Assembly (NCBI RefSeq): GCF_015352985.1
Contig: NZ_JACYXF010000065.1
Span: forward strand, 1 to 35,394
Reading direction: 5' to 3'
From: Noviherbaspirillum malthae
GTDB taxonomy: Bacteria > Pseudomonadota > Gammaproteobacteria > Burkholderiales > Burkholderiaceae_D
DNA: 35,394 nucleotides
The position numbers and the translations under genes are program-made. Every line of letters begins with the position of its first letter. Positions within the stretch are counted from its first letter, which is position 1. Of the stretch, positions 17,055 through 25,007 are shown one piece after another. The notes beneath the pieces were generated by a model. It had not been told where the DNA came from and searched no databases. It saw only the letters and a list, made by a program, of their open reading frames with translations.

Positions 17055-18080
17055 CTATTGGGCGGCAGACGTTATCACCTTGGCTTTTGCCTGTACATAA
17101 TCGAGGATCGCCTTCTCCTCGAAATGGCCAAGGTACTGGCTCACGGTATGTTGCTCTGTGCGTTTAGCAAGCTCAAGGACAGCAAAGGTGTTGCGCAGAC
17201 TGCGGCTACCGGAATGCTTCAGCTCAATATTGGCGCGTGTTAGCGTCTGTTTGACGCTGCGCCACAATGTCATGTTGGTAATGGGGCGCAATCCGTCTAT
17301 CGATGCTGGAAAGAGAAGGGTCTTGGGGATTTTCATTGCTCGTCGGCGAGCCAACCAGGTGAGGACCTCCGGAGCGGCGAATGCCCGCAGGACGGTCCAG
17401 TGCTCCTTATGGATGCCCTCCTTCTTCCTCGCCACGAAGATCCGCAAATTTCCATCTTGGTCCGGCTTTGTTTGCACCGCTGACACTCTGAGCGTAAGTA
17501 CTTCAGATGCCTTCAGGCCCGCACCGACCAGTATCGCAAGCATCGCGCGGTCACGCTGACGTTTCCATTGTGCCGGGGTGTCGCCAACCTCCGGCAGCGA
17601 TGCCATGAACGCCTTGACCTGTTTCTGCGTCAACGCCTGCTTGTCGTGCTCCCGCCCGAGCTGCGGTTGTTTTTTCCCACCCCTGGCCAAAAAGACGGTT
17701 GCTGGATTCATGTTACCAGGGGACTGGAGGTGCTTGTAGACGCGCTCGAGCAAGAGGACGTACCGTTTCCGGATCAGACTGGTGAGCTTCTTACGTTTGC
17801 GTCCCTCCAGGTGTAGCGGGGAGTCAAGAAATAACTCAAGGTCAGTTGGCCCAATCTCGAAGAGCCGCTTATTGGACAAATCGAGCCACATCACGTACTT
17901 GCGGAACATCGACCGGTAAAGACGGATTGTTGACTCACTCAGGCCGTAAATGCGGCCCCAGGTGTCCCTGACTGGTTGCCTGCGTCCGAGGCTGAGAAAC
18001 GTTTCTGTTTCGACCAACTCGTCAAATGCGCGTACCGGCGATGTCAGCCATTTGCTTTTCTGTGCTTGAGTCAATGCCAT
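17055..18080 (-). CDS. Tyrosine recombinase-like protein with substituted catalytic positions
   Basis: A 341-residue recombinase-like protein with an N-terminal SAM-like domain (about 15-125) and a C-terminal catalytic-fold domain (about 145-335). The first catalytic arginine is replaced by lysine (K190 in GAGLKASEVL), and the histidine of the HxxR box by arginine (R293 in RSLRNTFA). R296, H319 (YLGH) and Y328 (LDYVQ) remain. A classical strand-exchange enzyme needs the first arginine, so this protein may be inactive, altered, or a DNA-binding accessory. The reading frame is intact and codon use looks normal, so it is not simply a pseudogene. Confidence 0.8.
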   Translation of the reverse strand: MALTQAQKSKWLTSPVRAFDELVETETFLSLGRRQPVRDTWGRIYGLSESTIRLYRSMFRKYVMWLDLSNKRLFEIGPTDLELFLDSPLHLEGRKRKKLTSLIRKRYVLLLERVYKHLQSPGNMNPATVFLARGGKKQPQLGREHDKQALTQKQVKAFMASLPEVGDTPAQWKRQRDRAMLAILVGAGLKASEVLTLRVSAVQTKPDQDGNLRIFVARKKEGIHKEHWTVLRAFAAPEVLTWLARRRAMKIPKTLLFPASIDGLRPITNMTLWRSVKQTLTRANIELKHSGSRSLRNTFAVLELAKRTEQHTVSQYLGHFEEKAILDYVQAKAKVITSAAQ

Positions 18081-18547
18081 TGCTCGTCCCCGCCTTTGCT
18101 AGGAATCGTGGACGTAAGTATAACAATTTGTGATAAACCTTCTACCGTTTTCCTCAACCCAAGCCAAGGCGCGCCCTGCTGCTCCTTTTACAACTTCCTT
18201 TATCAAACACAGTAAAGGCCTCCAAGGTTGGGGGCCCTCTGTGAGCGCGGGGTATAGTGTTTGAAATGACACTTTCGGTTGGACGTGAAAGGCTTTTGCT
18301 GTTGGGCGACTAGAGCGTTTATAACAAAATGTACTATGTATCTAACCGAGTTCGGATGCAAACTCTTAGCACTTGGCGTTGCTCCTCGCTAGGTCTAGCA
18401 CTCTGGCAGTGAAGATTGTCGAACACAAAAGTTTTCAACCCAGTGGCGAAAACTTGATGGAATGGTCGCCCGCTCCCGCTAGGCCTCTATATACCAAGGT
18501 AACGTTGCAACCACTACGTTTAAAAAAGGCGCGGCGACATAAAAATC
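18081..18547. other. Intergenic region before IS debris, no gene seen
   Basis: About 470 bases with only short shadow frames. The right part probably holds the left end of the IS110-type remnant that begins at 18548. I could not define its boundary. Confidence 0.4.
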
Positions 18548-18652
18548 ATGGCAATTGGCATCGATCTAGCAAAAAATGTATTCCATGTTTACGGCGTGGA
18601 TGTGCATGGCAAAGTCGCGCTCGCCGGAACGTTACCTAGTAGAACTCGTTGA
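18548..18652 (+). pseudogene. IS110-family transposase, N-terminal remnant
   Basis: The first 30 codons read MAIGIDLAKNVFHVYGVDVH and onward in the style of IS110-family transposases, where the first aspartate (D6) belongs to the DEDD catalytic site. Homology ends near 18640, where an IS481-type gene fragment in the opposite direction takes over. The rest of the element is missing. Confidence 0.75.
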
Positions 18653-19500
18653 GAATCGTCTTGTGGAAGCGCTCGCGGATGCCATTGGTCTGCGGATGGT
18701 TTGCCTTGGTTTTCGTATGTTCTATATCCTTCAAGACAAGATAGAGCTGGTAGCCATGAGCTTCCGGCTTGCCGCAATACTCAGTCCCACTATCATTCAG
18801 CACACGGATCATGCCCATGCCTTGTTCATCAAAGACCGGCAGGACGCGATTATTGAGCAAGTCGGCCGCTGTAATGGGCGTCTTGGTCGTGTAAAGCTTG
18901 GCTGCTGCCCACTTCGAATAGGTGTCGACAAAGGTCTGCTGGCAGATACGTCCGACGCCCTTGATCGTGCCCACGTAAAAGGTGTCCTGGCTGCCCAAAT
19001 AACCAAGATGCGCCGTTTCGATCTCGCCATGCGCCACATCGTCTTCCTGCTTCTTCTCTCCAACGCCCCGACCTGTAGCTCGATCAATACTTCGCCTGTT
19101 TGAGCGACGTGGCGTTCGAGAGCAGCCAGCCGCTTCTTGAACGATTCCAGGTCTCGCCGCATCCACACGGAACGTACGGCAGAGGGAGAAATGAAGATGC
19201 CGCGCTTGCGCCGCTCGTTGGAAACTCGTACCTGTCCAAACGCTGGTTGCTCAAGAGCAAAGGCAGTGACCGCCGCTTCCGTGGCTTCTTCGACTCGGTG
19301 ACGAAGGTTGGTCTTCTTCCGACTGGCGTTGATAAGCGCATCCACGCCGCCTTCGGCGGAAGCAGACTGATAGCGGTAGAAAGTGTCGCGAGAAAAGTTC
19401 ATCACCTTGCAGGCACGGGACACATTATCAAGTTCAGCAGCCCGACCATATGTTTGATGACGTTCTGAGGAACACACTACTCATAGGGTTACTCCTTGGC
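18640..19500 (-). pseudogene. IS481-family transposase, frameshifted and 3'-truncated
   Basis: The parts lie in different frames of the minus strand. The N-terminal HTH region (NVSRACKVMNFSRDTFYRYQ) and linker run from about 19440 to 19080. The catalytic part (GYLGSQDTFYVGTIKG, TFVDTYSKWAAAKLY, GTEYCG, HPQTNGIRERFHKTI) runs from about 19080 to 18645. At least two frameshifts separate them, one near the N-terminus and one after about residue 150. The C-terminus stops right after NEFY at the junction with the IS110 remnant. The D-D-E residues of the rve domain can still be recognised. Confidence 0.85.
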
Positions 19501-19716
19501 GCTTGCGCGCTAGTTTCATAAAGATTTGCACCTCTATCAAACCGGGCAACCCCACCCTTTGGCAAGGCCTTACTCTCAGATCAACTCTGAACTACTACAG
19601 ATAAATACCCTTTTATACTCATGTACCGGCCCCATCTATGGTATTTTCGTCAACACAGGGGTACGACAGCGGGTAGCATAGAAACGATAGTATCCGATAT
19701 CAGGTGGCCTTATAAG
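19501..19716. other. Short spacer, no gene seen
   Basis: This stretch lies between the IS481 remnant and the 3' end of the ParR-like gene. It probably contains the outer end of the IS481 element, whose inverted repeat I could not delimit. Confidence 0.3.
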
Positions 19717-20241
19717 TCACTCTGTCACCCATCGACTTACCATGGGCGATAGCGGCATTTTCCCGTTCTCTATAGCAGCAGATGTCTCCTGCGATACCTT
19801 CGGCTCTGCACTGTCGTCCGGGAGCGCGACATCGATGTTCCCTTGTGCAGGAGATAAATCCGACACAGGTCTGGACATAGGAGCAGGAGCGACGTCTCGT
19901 TCTGGAATCGCCGTTGAGCCCACGCTCATTGTTTTTGTTGTGCTCATAACTGACCGTTCCGCTAGCGTCCATGATATCTCTGCATTTGTTTTGATGGTGC
20001 CGTTGGCCTTCCCAGACGAGAGCCAAGAGGCGACCATCTTCAACTGAACTTCGGTGTCTGCCGCCGGATGTTTTGTCTTTTGGATATGCTCCTCAAGCAA
20101 CGACAACAGCAGGCTAGAACGCTCCAAGGCTGGCATTGTTGTGAGGAGCGTATGTACTGCCGGGAATTTAAAAAAATCGACGCTAAAGCGGACATCGATT
20201 CTCCCTACCCGATTTTTTCTCTCTTGCACTTTGCTCTCCAT
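19717..20241 (-). CDS. ParR/StbB-like centromere-binding adaptor (probable)
   Basis: A 174-residue protein encoded 21 bases downstream of a ParM-type gene, in the usual position of its ParR/StbB adaptor. The N-terminal part (about 10-55, RIDVRFSVDFFKFPAVHTLL...SLLLSLLEEHIQ) looks like a ribbon-helix-helix domain. The rest is low-complexity, rich in S, T, P and A. ParR adaptors bind centromere repeats through RHH domains and cap ParM filaments with their C-terminal tail. Function is assigned by position and this fold-like pattern, since no strong family motif is visible. Confidence 0.6.
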   Translation of the reverse strand: MESKVQERKNRVGRIDVRFSVDFFKFPAVHTLLTTMPALERSSLLLSLLEEHIQKTKHPAADTEVQLKMVASWLSSGKANGTIKTNAEISWTLAERSVMSTTKTMSVGSTAIPERDVAPAPMSRPVSDLSPAQGNIDVALPDDSAEPKVSQETSAAIENGKMPLSPMVSRWVTE

Positions 20242-20262
20242 TCCTCAATATCCGTACGGTCA

Positions 20263-21267
20263 CTAGTTATTAAGGAGAGTAAGCAAACCGACCCGGCAAA
20301 AGCCCTCCGCTACTACCATCCGCGAGTCATCATCTATTTGCACCTTGTCGCCAAATAGCTGCCTAAGTTCATTCAGGACCAGTGGGGCGCCGCCACCCGC
20401 GAGAATCAAGCTATCCATAAGAAATGCTTTCTGACCAAACACGCGCCTTGCCTGATCTACAACCGTCGCGACGAAGGGCTTCCTTGCGCGATCGAGCAAC
20501 TCGCCAAGGTCATGCCCCTTGAGCTTTCGGTGCTTGACCACTTCTTCTACCGACTCAACGTTTGATGGAATCGATCTCTCGGTCATCAATGCCGCTAAAG
20601 CGGTATAGACCGTATTGACACCTGCACACGATGTGGACGCTTGTTCGATCATGCTTCCCCGATCGCAGTAACTAAAATCTGTCGTGTAGTGTCCGATCTC
20701 TATTGTTCCCAAAGTCTGGTTCTCAAGATTCTTGTCACCATTCACAGTCCCATCAGGTTTCAAGGCGATCCATTGAAGCGGTGCCTCCGCTTGATTCTGT
20801 ACAAACACCTTCAACGTCTGATTCGGCCCCAATGTGGGAGCAAGAAGCTTCACCACGCGCTGCTTGAGTGCGTCTCTTTGGCCGTTATAGTACTTAGCCG
20901 GCAACCCTAAGACCAGGTGTATTCGAGTGATTCTGCTCCGCTCCCCAGACCGATCAAGAGCATACCTCCACGCCGCAATAAGGAGAGCGTCATGCTGTGT
21001 GGTGTTAATCCAGTCGGCGCTTTCACCGGTGAAGCTATCAGGCTGCACCTGGCGCAGGGCCGTCTGACCGACAAAGAAGGTATTCGAGCCAATTTGTACC
21101 GTGTCCAGCTCGGCTTCTTTCCTGGTTTTATCGTTTCCTAACTGGATAGCTGGTGTCACCACAGTGGGAATATCAAAGCTGATGCGACTTGATTGGTCTC
21201 TTGTGAAACCAGCCCGCACCTTCACCCGCGAGTGCCCGATATCCATTCCGATTGCAAATTGCTTCAT
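20263..21267 (-). CDS. parM: ParM/StbA-type actin-like plasmid segregation ATPase
   Basis: A 334-residue actin-fold ATPase of the plasmid StbA/ParM group, which forms filaments that push plasmid copies apart. The phosphate-1 loop is GMDIGHSRVKV (about 7-17). A phosphate-2 region GTIEIGHYTTDF and an adenosine segment SLILAGGGAPLV (near the C-terminus) follow. The ATG at 21267 gives the family N-terminus MKQFAIGMD. ATG 21279 is an alternative, and the open frame further upstream runs into the tandem repeats and is not real. The downstream gene is the likely ParR. With ParA/ParB at 30 kb, the element carries two different partition systems. Confidence 0.85.
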   Translation of the reverse strand: MKQFAIGMDIGHSRVKVRAGFTRDQSSRISFDIPTVVTPAIQLGNDKTRKEAELDTVQIGSNTFFVGQTALRQVQPDSFTGESADWINTTQHDALLIAAWRYALDRSGERSRITRIHLVLGLPAKYYNGQRDALKQRVVKLLAPTLGPNQTLKVFVQNQAEAPLQWIALKPDGTVNGDKNLENQTLGTIEIGHYTTDFSYCDRGSMIEQASTSCAGVNTVYTALAALMTERSIPSNVESVEEVVKHRKLKGHDLGELLDRARKPFVATVVDQARRVFGQKAFLMDSLILAGGGAPLVLNELRQLFGDKVQIDDDSRMVVAEGFCRVGLLTLLNN

Positions 21268-21360
21268 GTCATTTTCCATTGAGTTGCTGGTAGTCGCAAA
21301 TATAGGACTACCCAACAGTTGGACCGGGTTGAATGCGAGGCATTTTTTATAGATGTATTG

Positions 21361-21504
21361 ACGTCCTGCGGCAGATTTACTCCCGTCTATATTTGCCGCG
21401 GCAGCTTCACTCCCGTCTGTATTTGCCACGGCAGCTTCACTCCCGCCTGTATTTGCCACGGCAGATTTACTCCCGTCTGTATTTGCCACGGCACATTCAC
21501 TCCC
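21361..21504. repeat. 30-bp tandem repeats upstream of parM, candidate parC centromere
   Basis: Five head-to-tail units of exactly 30 bases start at 21361, 21391, 21421, 21451 and 21481 (the last 24 bases long). The core GCCACGGCAGCTTCACTCCC varies at few positions. In parMRC systems the ParR-binding centromere is a set of direct repeats next to the parM promoter, so this position, about 95 bases before parM, fits well. The phase is three-codon compatible, so the repeats are read through by spurious frames. Confidence 0.75.
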
Positions 21505-22378
21505 AACTTAACCGACCTAAATCGCCGCCTCTACAACGCGTTACTTTTGTGTTGCTCGGGATTTAAGATCGCGCATATAATGCTTCTGTCGCTCTGCGGC
21601 CCGTAGTTCTTCAATTAGCCGCCATGCGGCCTGCTGGTTAAATACCGCAGCACTCAATCTACAAGCACGTCTATTTCTGACGAATAGCCTGTTTGCTATT
21701 CGCCAGATTTCCCAACGCCGATGTTCGGCATCTATCTGAGCTAGGGTGCACGCCCTATCTACACCTCGAAAAGCCTTGCGGCTATCACGCGTCGACCTTT
21801 GTCCTGCTCCACTATTGCTGTACCGTTTGGAGTAGCGCAGTTTTTTTCGTCTCTATTGGGTCGAACCAAGCTCGACACAGAGTGTCGCGCCACACCAGTA
21901 TTTGTGCGGGTTTCGGGGCAAATCTCGGACCGATCCCAAGCACATATTAAAAATGCGAGGCTCCAAATTTAGAGTTTCTCGGTAACCCGAACGGGTTATA
22001 TGCGCATCGACCAGCACTGGCGATTGCTGAAACATTGAACGACAACGATAGACGACCGCTCGTGGCGGGATGGACTGCACTCCAGGCATTGAGACCTGGC
22101 CGGCACCCATCAGACTCTTCGCAGGGAATCCTGTGTTCACAACAACTTAGAGGGTGATTGCGCCACCCATACCGGTCCCAAGCGGACTGGATGCGCAACG
22201 GGAGAAACTCCGTGAATGTTCGGCGCCTGACGGCGGTAGGTCAGGTAATCACTAACCGTAAGGTGGTGACGTGTTGTTGTAGTGAGCAAGAAGGTGCAAC
22301 GACACGAAATCAGGATACTTAAGACGGGTCCTTCTCCCCGCTTGTTTTAGAAAGATCGACAACGTACGACCCCTTACG
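21505..22378. other. Long intergenic region, no gene recognised
   Basis: About 870 bases without a convincing gene. Short frames on both strands have no family pattern. A CGAATAG/CTATTCG hairpin lies near 21680-21702. The region may hold the parM operon promoter and remains of older genes. Confidence 0.45.
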
Positions 22379-22445
22379 CACCTTCAACCAGGCAGCTTCA
22401 ACGACGCGCGAATACGTGGTCACTCAGGCTCTCTGGTTGAAGGTG
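22379..22445. repeat. 13-bp inverted repeat upstream of the Integrase_1-type gene
   Basis: CACCTTCAACCAG (22379-22391) and CTGGTTGAAGGTG (22433-22445) are perfect inverted copies with 41 bases between them. They end 37 bases before the recombinase start. This could be an operator, or core arms of its recombination site. Confidence 0.55.
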
Positions 22446-22482
22446 GCGTAGTGATATTTGACTAATTGAATGGGAGAACGAA

Positions 22483-23724
22483 ATGGAACACTGGCGTAGC
22501 GAATTGAGCGAACTACTTTCGGAGTTTCTCAGAAACAACGGCAACGTCGCGTCGGAGCGAACGAAGGATGCAACAGCAGAGGCGGTGAATGCCTTTATGA
22601 AGGTGTTGCACGAGTCGGGATATAAGGTCCAAAAGCTGAGCAATGTAGGAGACCGCCATATCACCGCGGTTGTACGCGAATGGTTCCTAAACCGCGGCTT
22701 GCGGCCGAAGACGATCCAAAACTACGTCTCCCGGCTAAAGGTGGTGTTCGCACAGATGGGTAAGCCTAATCTAGTGCGGTCCTGGCAAGACTATCTTCCA
22801 GAGGTACCTGCGGAACAGTTGGTAATCAAGACTGCAGCGGAGAAGAGCAAAGGTTTCACTGCTAACGGCGTTGACGTTGCCAGCTGCATCGCGGCGGCTG
22901 ACAGAGCAAACGAAAGGTTTGGCTTGATGCTCCGATTGGAACTGGCGTTTGGCCTACGCAGAGAAGAGGTTCTTCATTGCCGGCCATGGATTGCGGACCG
23001 CGGAAGCGATTTACGGGTCTATCCCAGCGAAGGTAAAAACGGACGTCCGCGTGATATACCGATTGAGTATGAACATCAAAGGCAGATTCTGGAATATGTG
23101 AAGTCCAAGATTGGCAAGACCAAGCATCTTGGATGGGACTACGATGGCAACGGTAAACCGGCCAACATCAAGAAGAACTTGAAACGCTATTCTGACCTCG
23201 CCCGCCGAATTGGTGCGACGAAAGAGAACCTAGGGGTTACGCTCCATGGATTGCGCGCGCAGTTCGCAGAAAATCAGGCGCTTTTCAAAGAGTTCGTTCC
23301 CACGACTTTGGGCGGGACCACGTCAAATCTCCCAAAGGACGAACTGAAATTCCGGCAAACAGAAGTTTCGCTCATGCTTGGTCATGGCCGCGACACCGTC
23401 ACAGCTGCATATTACGGACCGCTCATTCGCAAACAAAGCAGTGATGAGCAGGCTCGCTTCAGAGCGGTGATCGCTGAAGGGGTTCTTGCATTACAAACGC
23501 AAGCAGCAGATGAACGCCCTCCAAAAGAATACATGACCGACGTGCTTGTGTTGACAGAGCTGTTGGCCTCCGAGGACAACGTGGAAATCTCGTTAGCCAA
23601 GGTGTATCAATTATGGAAGATTCATAGCTCCCGGTTCGCATTGGAGTGGGCTCCATTGGAGTCGGGAATACGGCAAGCATTAGAGGCCGCTGCAATCCAC
23701 GTCGCTAAAAGGCTGCCGGCGTAA
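22483..23724 (+). CDS. Tyrosine recombinase, Integrase_1 type
   Basis: A 413-residue recombinase of the kind with a phage_int_SAM_2-like N-terminal domain (about 5-115) and an Integrase_1 catalytic domain (about 125-320). R159 (FGLRREEV), K185 (SEGKNGRPRDIPI), H255 and R258 (LHGLRAQFAE), H301 (LGHGRDTV) and Y310 or Y311 are all present. The C-terminal 90 residues form an extra helical domain. GGGAGA precedes the ATG at good spacing. A small gene follows 47 bases downstream. It is unlike the other two recombinases in the window, so they are separate acquisitions. Confidence 0.88.
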   Translation: MEHWRSELSELLSEFLRNNGNVASERTKDATAEAVNAFMKVLHESGYKVQKLSNVGDRHITAVVREWFLNRGLRPKTIQNYVSRLKVVFAQMGKPNLVRSWQDYLPEVPAEQLVIKTAAEKSKGFTANGVDVASCIAAADRANERFGLMLRLELAFGLRREEVLHCRPWIADRGSDLRVYPSEGKNGRPRDIPIEYEHQRQILEYVKSKIGKTKHLGWDYDGNGKPANIKKNLKRYSDLARRIGATKENLGVTLHGLRAQFAENQALFKEFVPTTLGGTTSNLPKDELKFRQTEVSLMLGHGRDTVTAAYYGPLIRKQSSDEQARFRAVIAEGVLALQTQAADERPPKEYMTDVLVLTELLASEDNVEISLAKVYQLWKIHSSRFALEWAPLESGIRQALEAAAIHVAKRLPA

Positions 23725-23771
23725 CAGGCACCACGTTAACGCCATTTGTTCACACCTTGAAAGGAGAAAAT

Positions 23772-23942
23772 ATGCCGATCTATCAACCGTCCAAAAACCC
23801 AAACCCTACTTCGATAGAGGAATGCCAAGATCATATCCATATACGCGTCCCGGTCACCACACAATACTATGTTGCCATTGGCCGTGATGGACATGTACGG
23901 GCGACGACTCCGACAGATTACTACGGCGAGGTGAACTGTTGA
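23772..23942 (+). CDS. Small hypothetical protein downstream of the recombinase
   Basis: A 56-residue protein of unknown family. AAAGGAG lies seven bases before the ATG at 23772, a strong ribosome site. The sequence has an even mix of charged and polar residues (IEECQDHIHIRVPVTTQYYV) and looks like a small folded protein with two strands. It may be co-transcribed with the recombinase as an accessory. An in-frame TTG at 23757 would overlap the ribosome site. Confidence 0.55.
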   Translation: MPIYQPSKNPNPTSIEECQDHIHIRVPVTTQYYVAIGRDGHVRATTPTDYYGEVNC

Positions 23943-24007
23943 GTCTGCTACATTCTTGCCTGCTAGTCTGAGTAATCCTGGTAGGAGCGGAACGCTATCG
24001 AGATAGC

Positions 24008-24039
24008 CAGATGTGGTTCGGTATGCTAAACCACATCTG
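24008..24039 (+). terminator. Hairpin after the small gene
   Basis: CAGATGTGGTT (24008-24018) and AACCACATCTG (24029-24039) form a perfect 11-bp stem with a ten-base loop. No long T-run follows. It probably ends the recombinase transcript and lies between it and the TonB-receptor remnant. Confidence 0.6.
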
Positions 24040-24041
24040 TA

Positions 24042-24619
24042 TCAATGCTTGGAGGTAGAACGCACGTGGGGCCATAGGTAAGTCATTCGGTATGGTTCCA
24101 GGTGCGCTCTCAAGTCGAACGTCTTATACTCCGCAACCGGCGGTCGGGAGTCGCCGGCAGAGCGTGCTCGATTTGCCACCCAAGTAAGTTGGGAGTTCAG
24201 CTGCCGGCCATACGCGACTGCCCACGACGCTCGGAGATAGACTTGGTCTCTTGGCGCGAATCCAAGGTCGCTTCGAGTTCCCGCTATTCGATCCCGCAAA
24301 GTCTGAGCGTCTTCATCTAACACGCGCTTGTGGCCGTTGGTCGTTCCGACATTCAGGTACGCGGCGATATCTACACCGCCCGCTTTTCCCCATGCTGAAC
24401 CCATGCATTTCGTGACTCGAATGATCCAGCACCGGACGCCCACCTTCGTTCTGCCAATCTCACTCGAAGTTTTTGTGATGATATCAATAACACCAGCCAG
24501 TGCATCAGCACCGTATAATGCCGATCCTGGTCCACGAATGATTTCAATGCGTGCGATGTTCTCCGACGGCAGCCCGCCCCAAATCGTTCCATTATTGCCT
24601 TGGAACAGGGTCGTCATTG
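24042..24619 (-). pseudogene. TonB-dependent receptor fragment
   Basis: The frame carries the plug-domain signature of TonB-dependent outer-membrane receptors: LFQGNNGTIWGG, then ARIEIIRGPGSALYGADAL, then AGVIDIITKT. The rest has fragments of barrel-like sequence (YKTFDLRAHLEPY). The N-terminus (signal peptide and TonB box) and most of the barrel are missing, and the reading frame shifts in places. The open frame continues to 24857, but beyond 24619 it is only the antisense of a dsbC fragment. The receptor homology therefore ends at the junction described for dsbC. Confidence 0.75.
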
Positions 24620-24620
24620 A

Positions 24621-24992
24621 GATCCGAACTGCGGCTACTGCAAGAAGCTGCATTCGGAACGGGGGCAGTTGAACAACGTCACGGTGTACACATTCCTGTA
24701 CCCGATTCTCTCCCCTGACTCCACTGCCAATTCGAAAGCAATCTGGTGCTCCGCAAACAAGACAAAAGCGTAGAATGACTACATGGCCTCGGGCAAAGAG
24801 CCGGTTGCGAAGAGCGACTGCGAAACCCCGATCGAACGTAACAGGGCCCTTGCGCAAAAGCTGCGTATCAATGGGACTCCAGGCATCTTCTTTACCTCCA
24901 ATAAACGCACTCCAGGCTATGCCCCTGCGTCCGAGATTAAAAGATGCTGGTTAGCTCGAAATGATCAATGCCGTACTCGTGTTCGAAGGTAA
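24621..24992 (+). pseudogene. dsbC (thiol:disulfide interchange protein) C-terminal remnant
   Basis: From 24621 the plus strand reads DPNCGYCKKLHSE, the CGYC active site of DsbC-like periplasmic isomerases. It continues in the same frame with NNVTVYTFLYPILSPDS, AIWCSANKTKA, TPIERNRALAQKL and INGTPGIFF, so the thioredoxin-fold half is nearly complete. A TAG at 24771-24773 replaces what should be a tryptophan codon in the pattern AWNDYM. The N-terminal half, with signal peptide and dimerisation domain, is missing. The ATG at 24783 is only an internal methionine. The gene is dead and abuts the TonB-receptor fragment head to head. Confidence 0.85.
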
Positions 24993-25007
24993 GGGGAAGT
25001 TTGTACT

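Noticed and set aside
21361..21504. 30-bp repeats as a CRISPR or a repetitive protein
   Set aside because: The units are directly adjacent without spacers. The open frames across them are an effect of the 30-base (10-codon) period, and real ParM begins after them.
24620..24857. N-terminal part of the 271-residue TonB-receptor frame
   Set aside because: It is the antisense of the dsbC fragment. The plus strand has a clear CGYC thioredoxin-fold sequence there.
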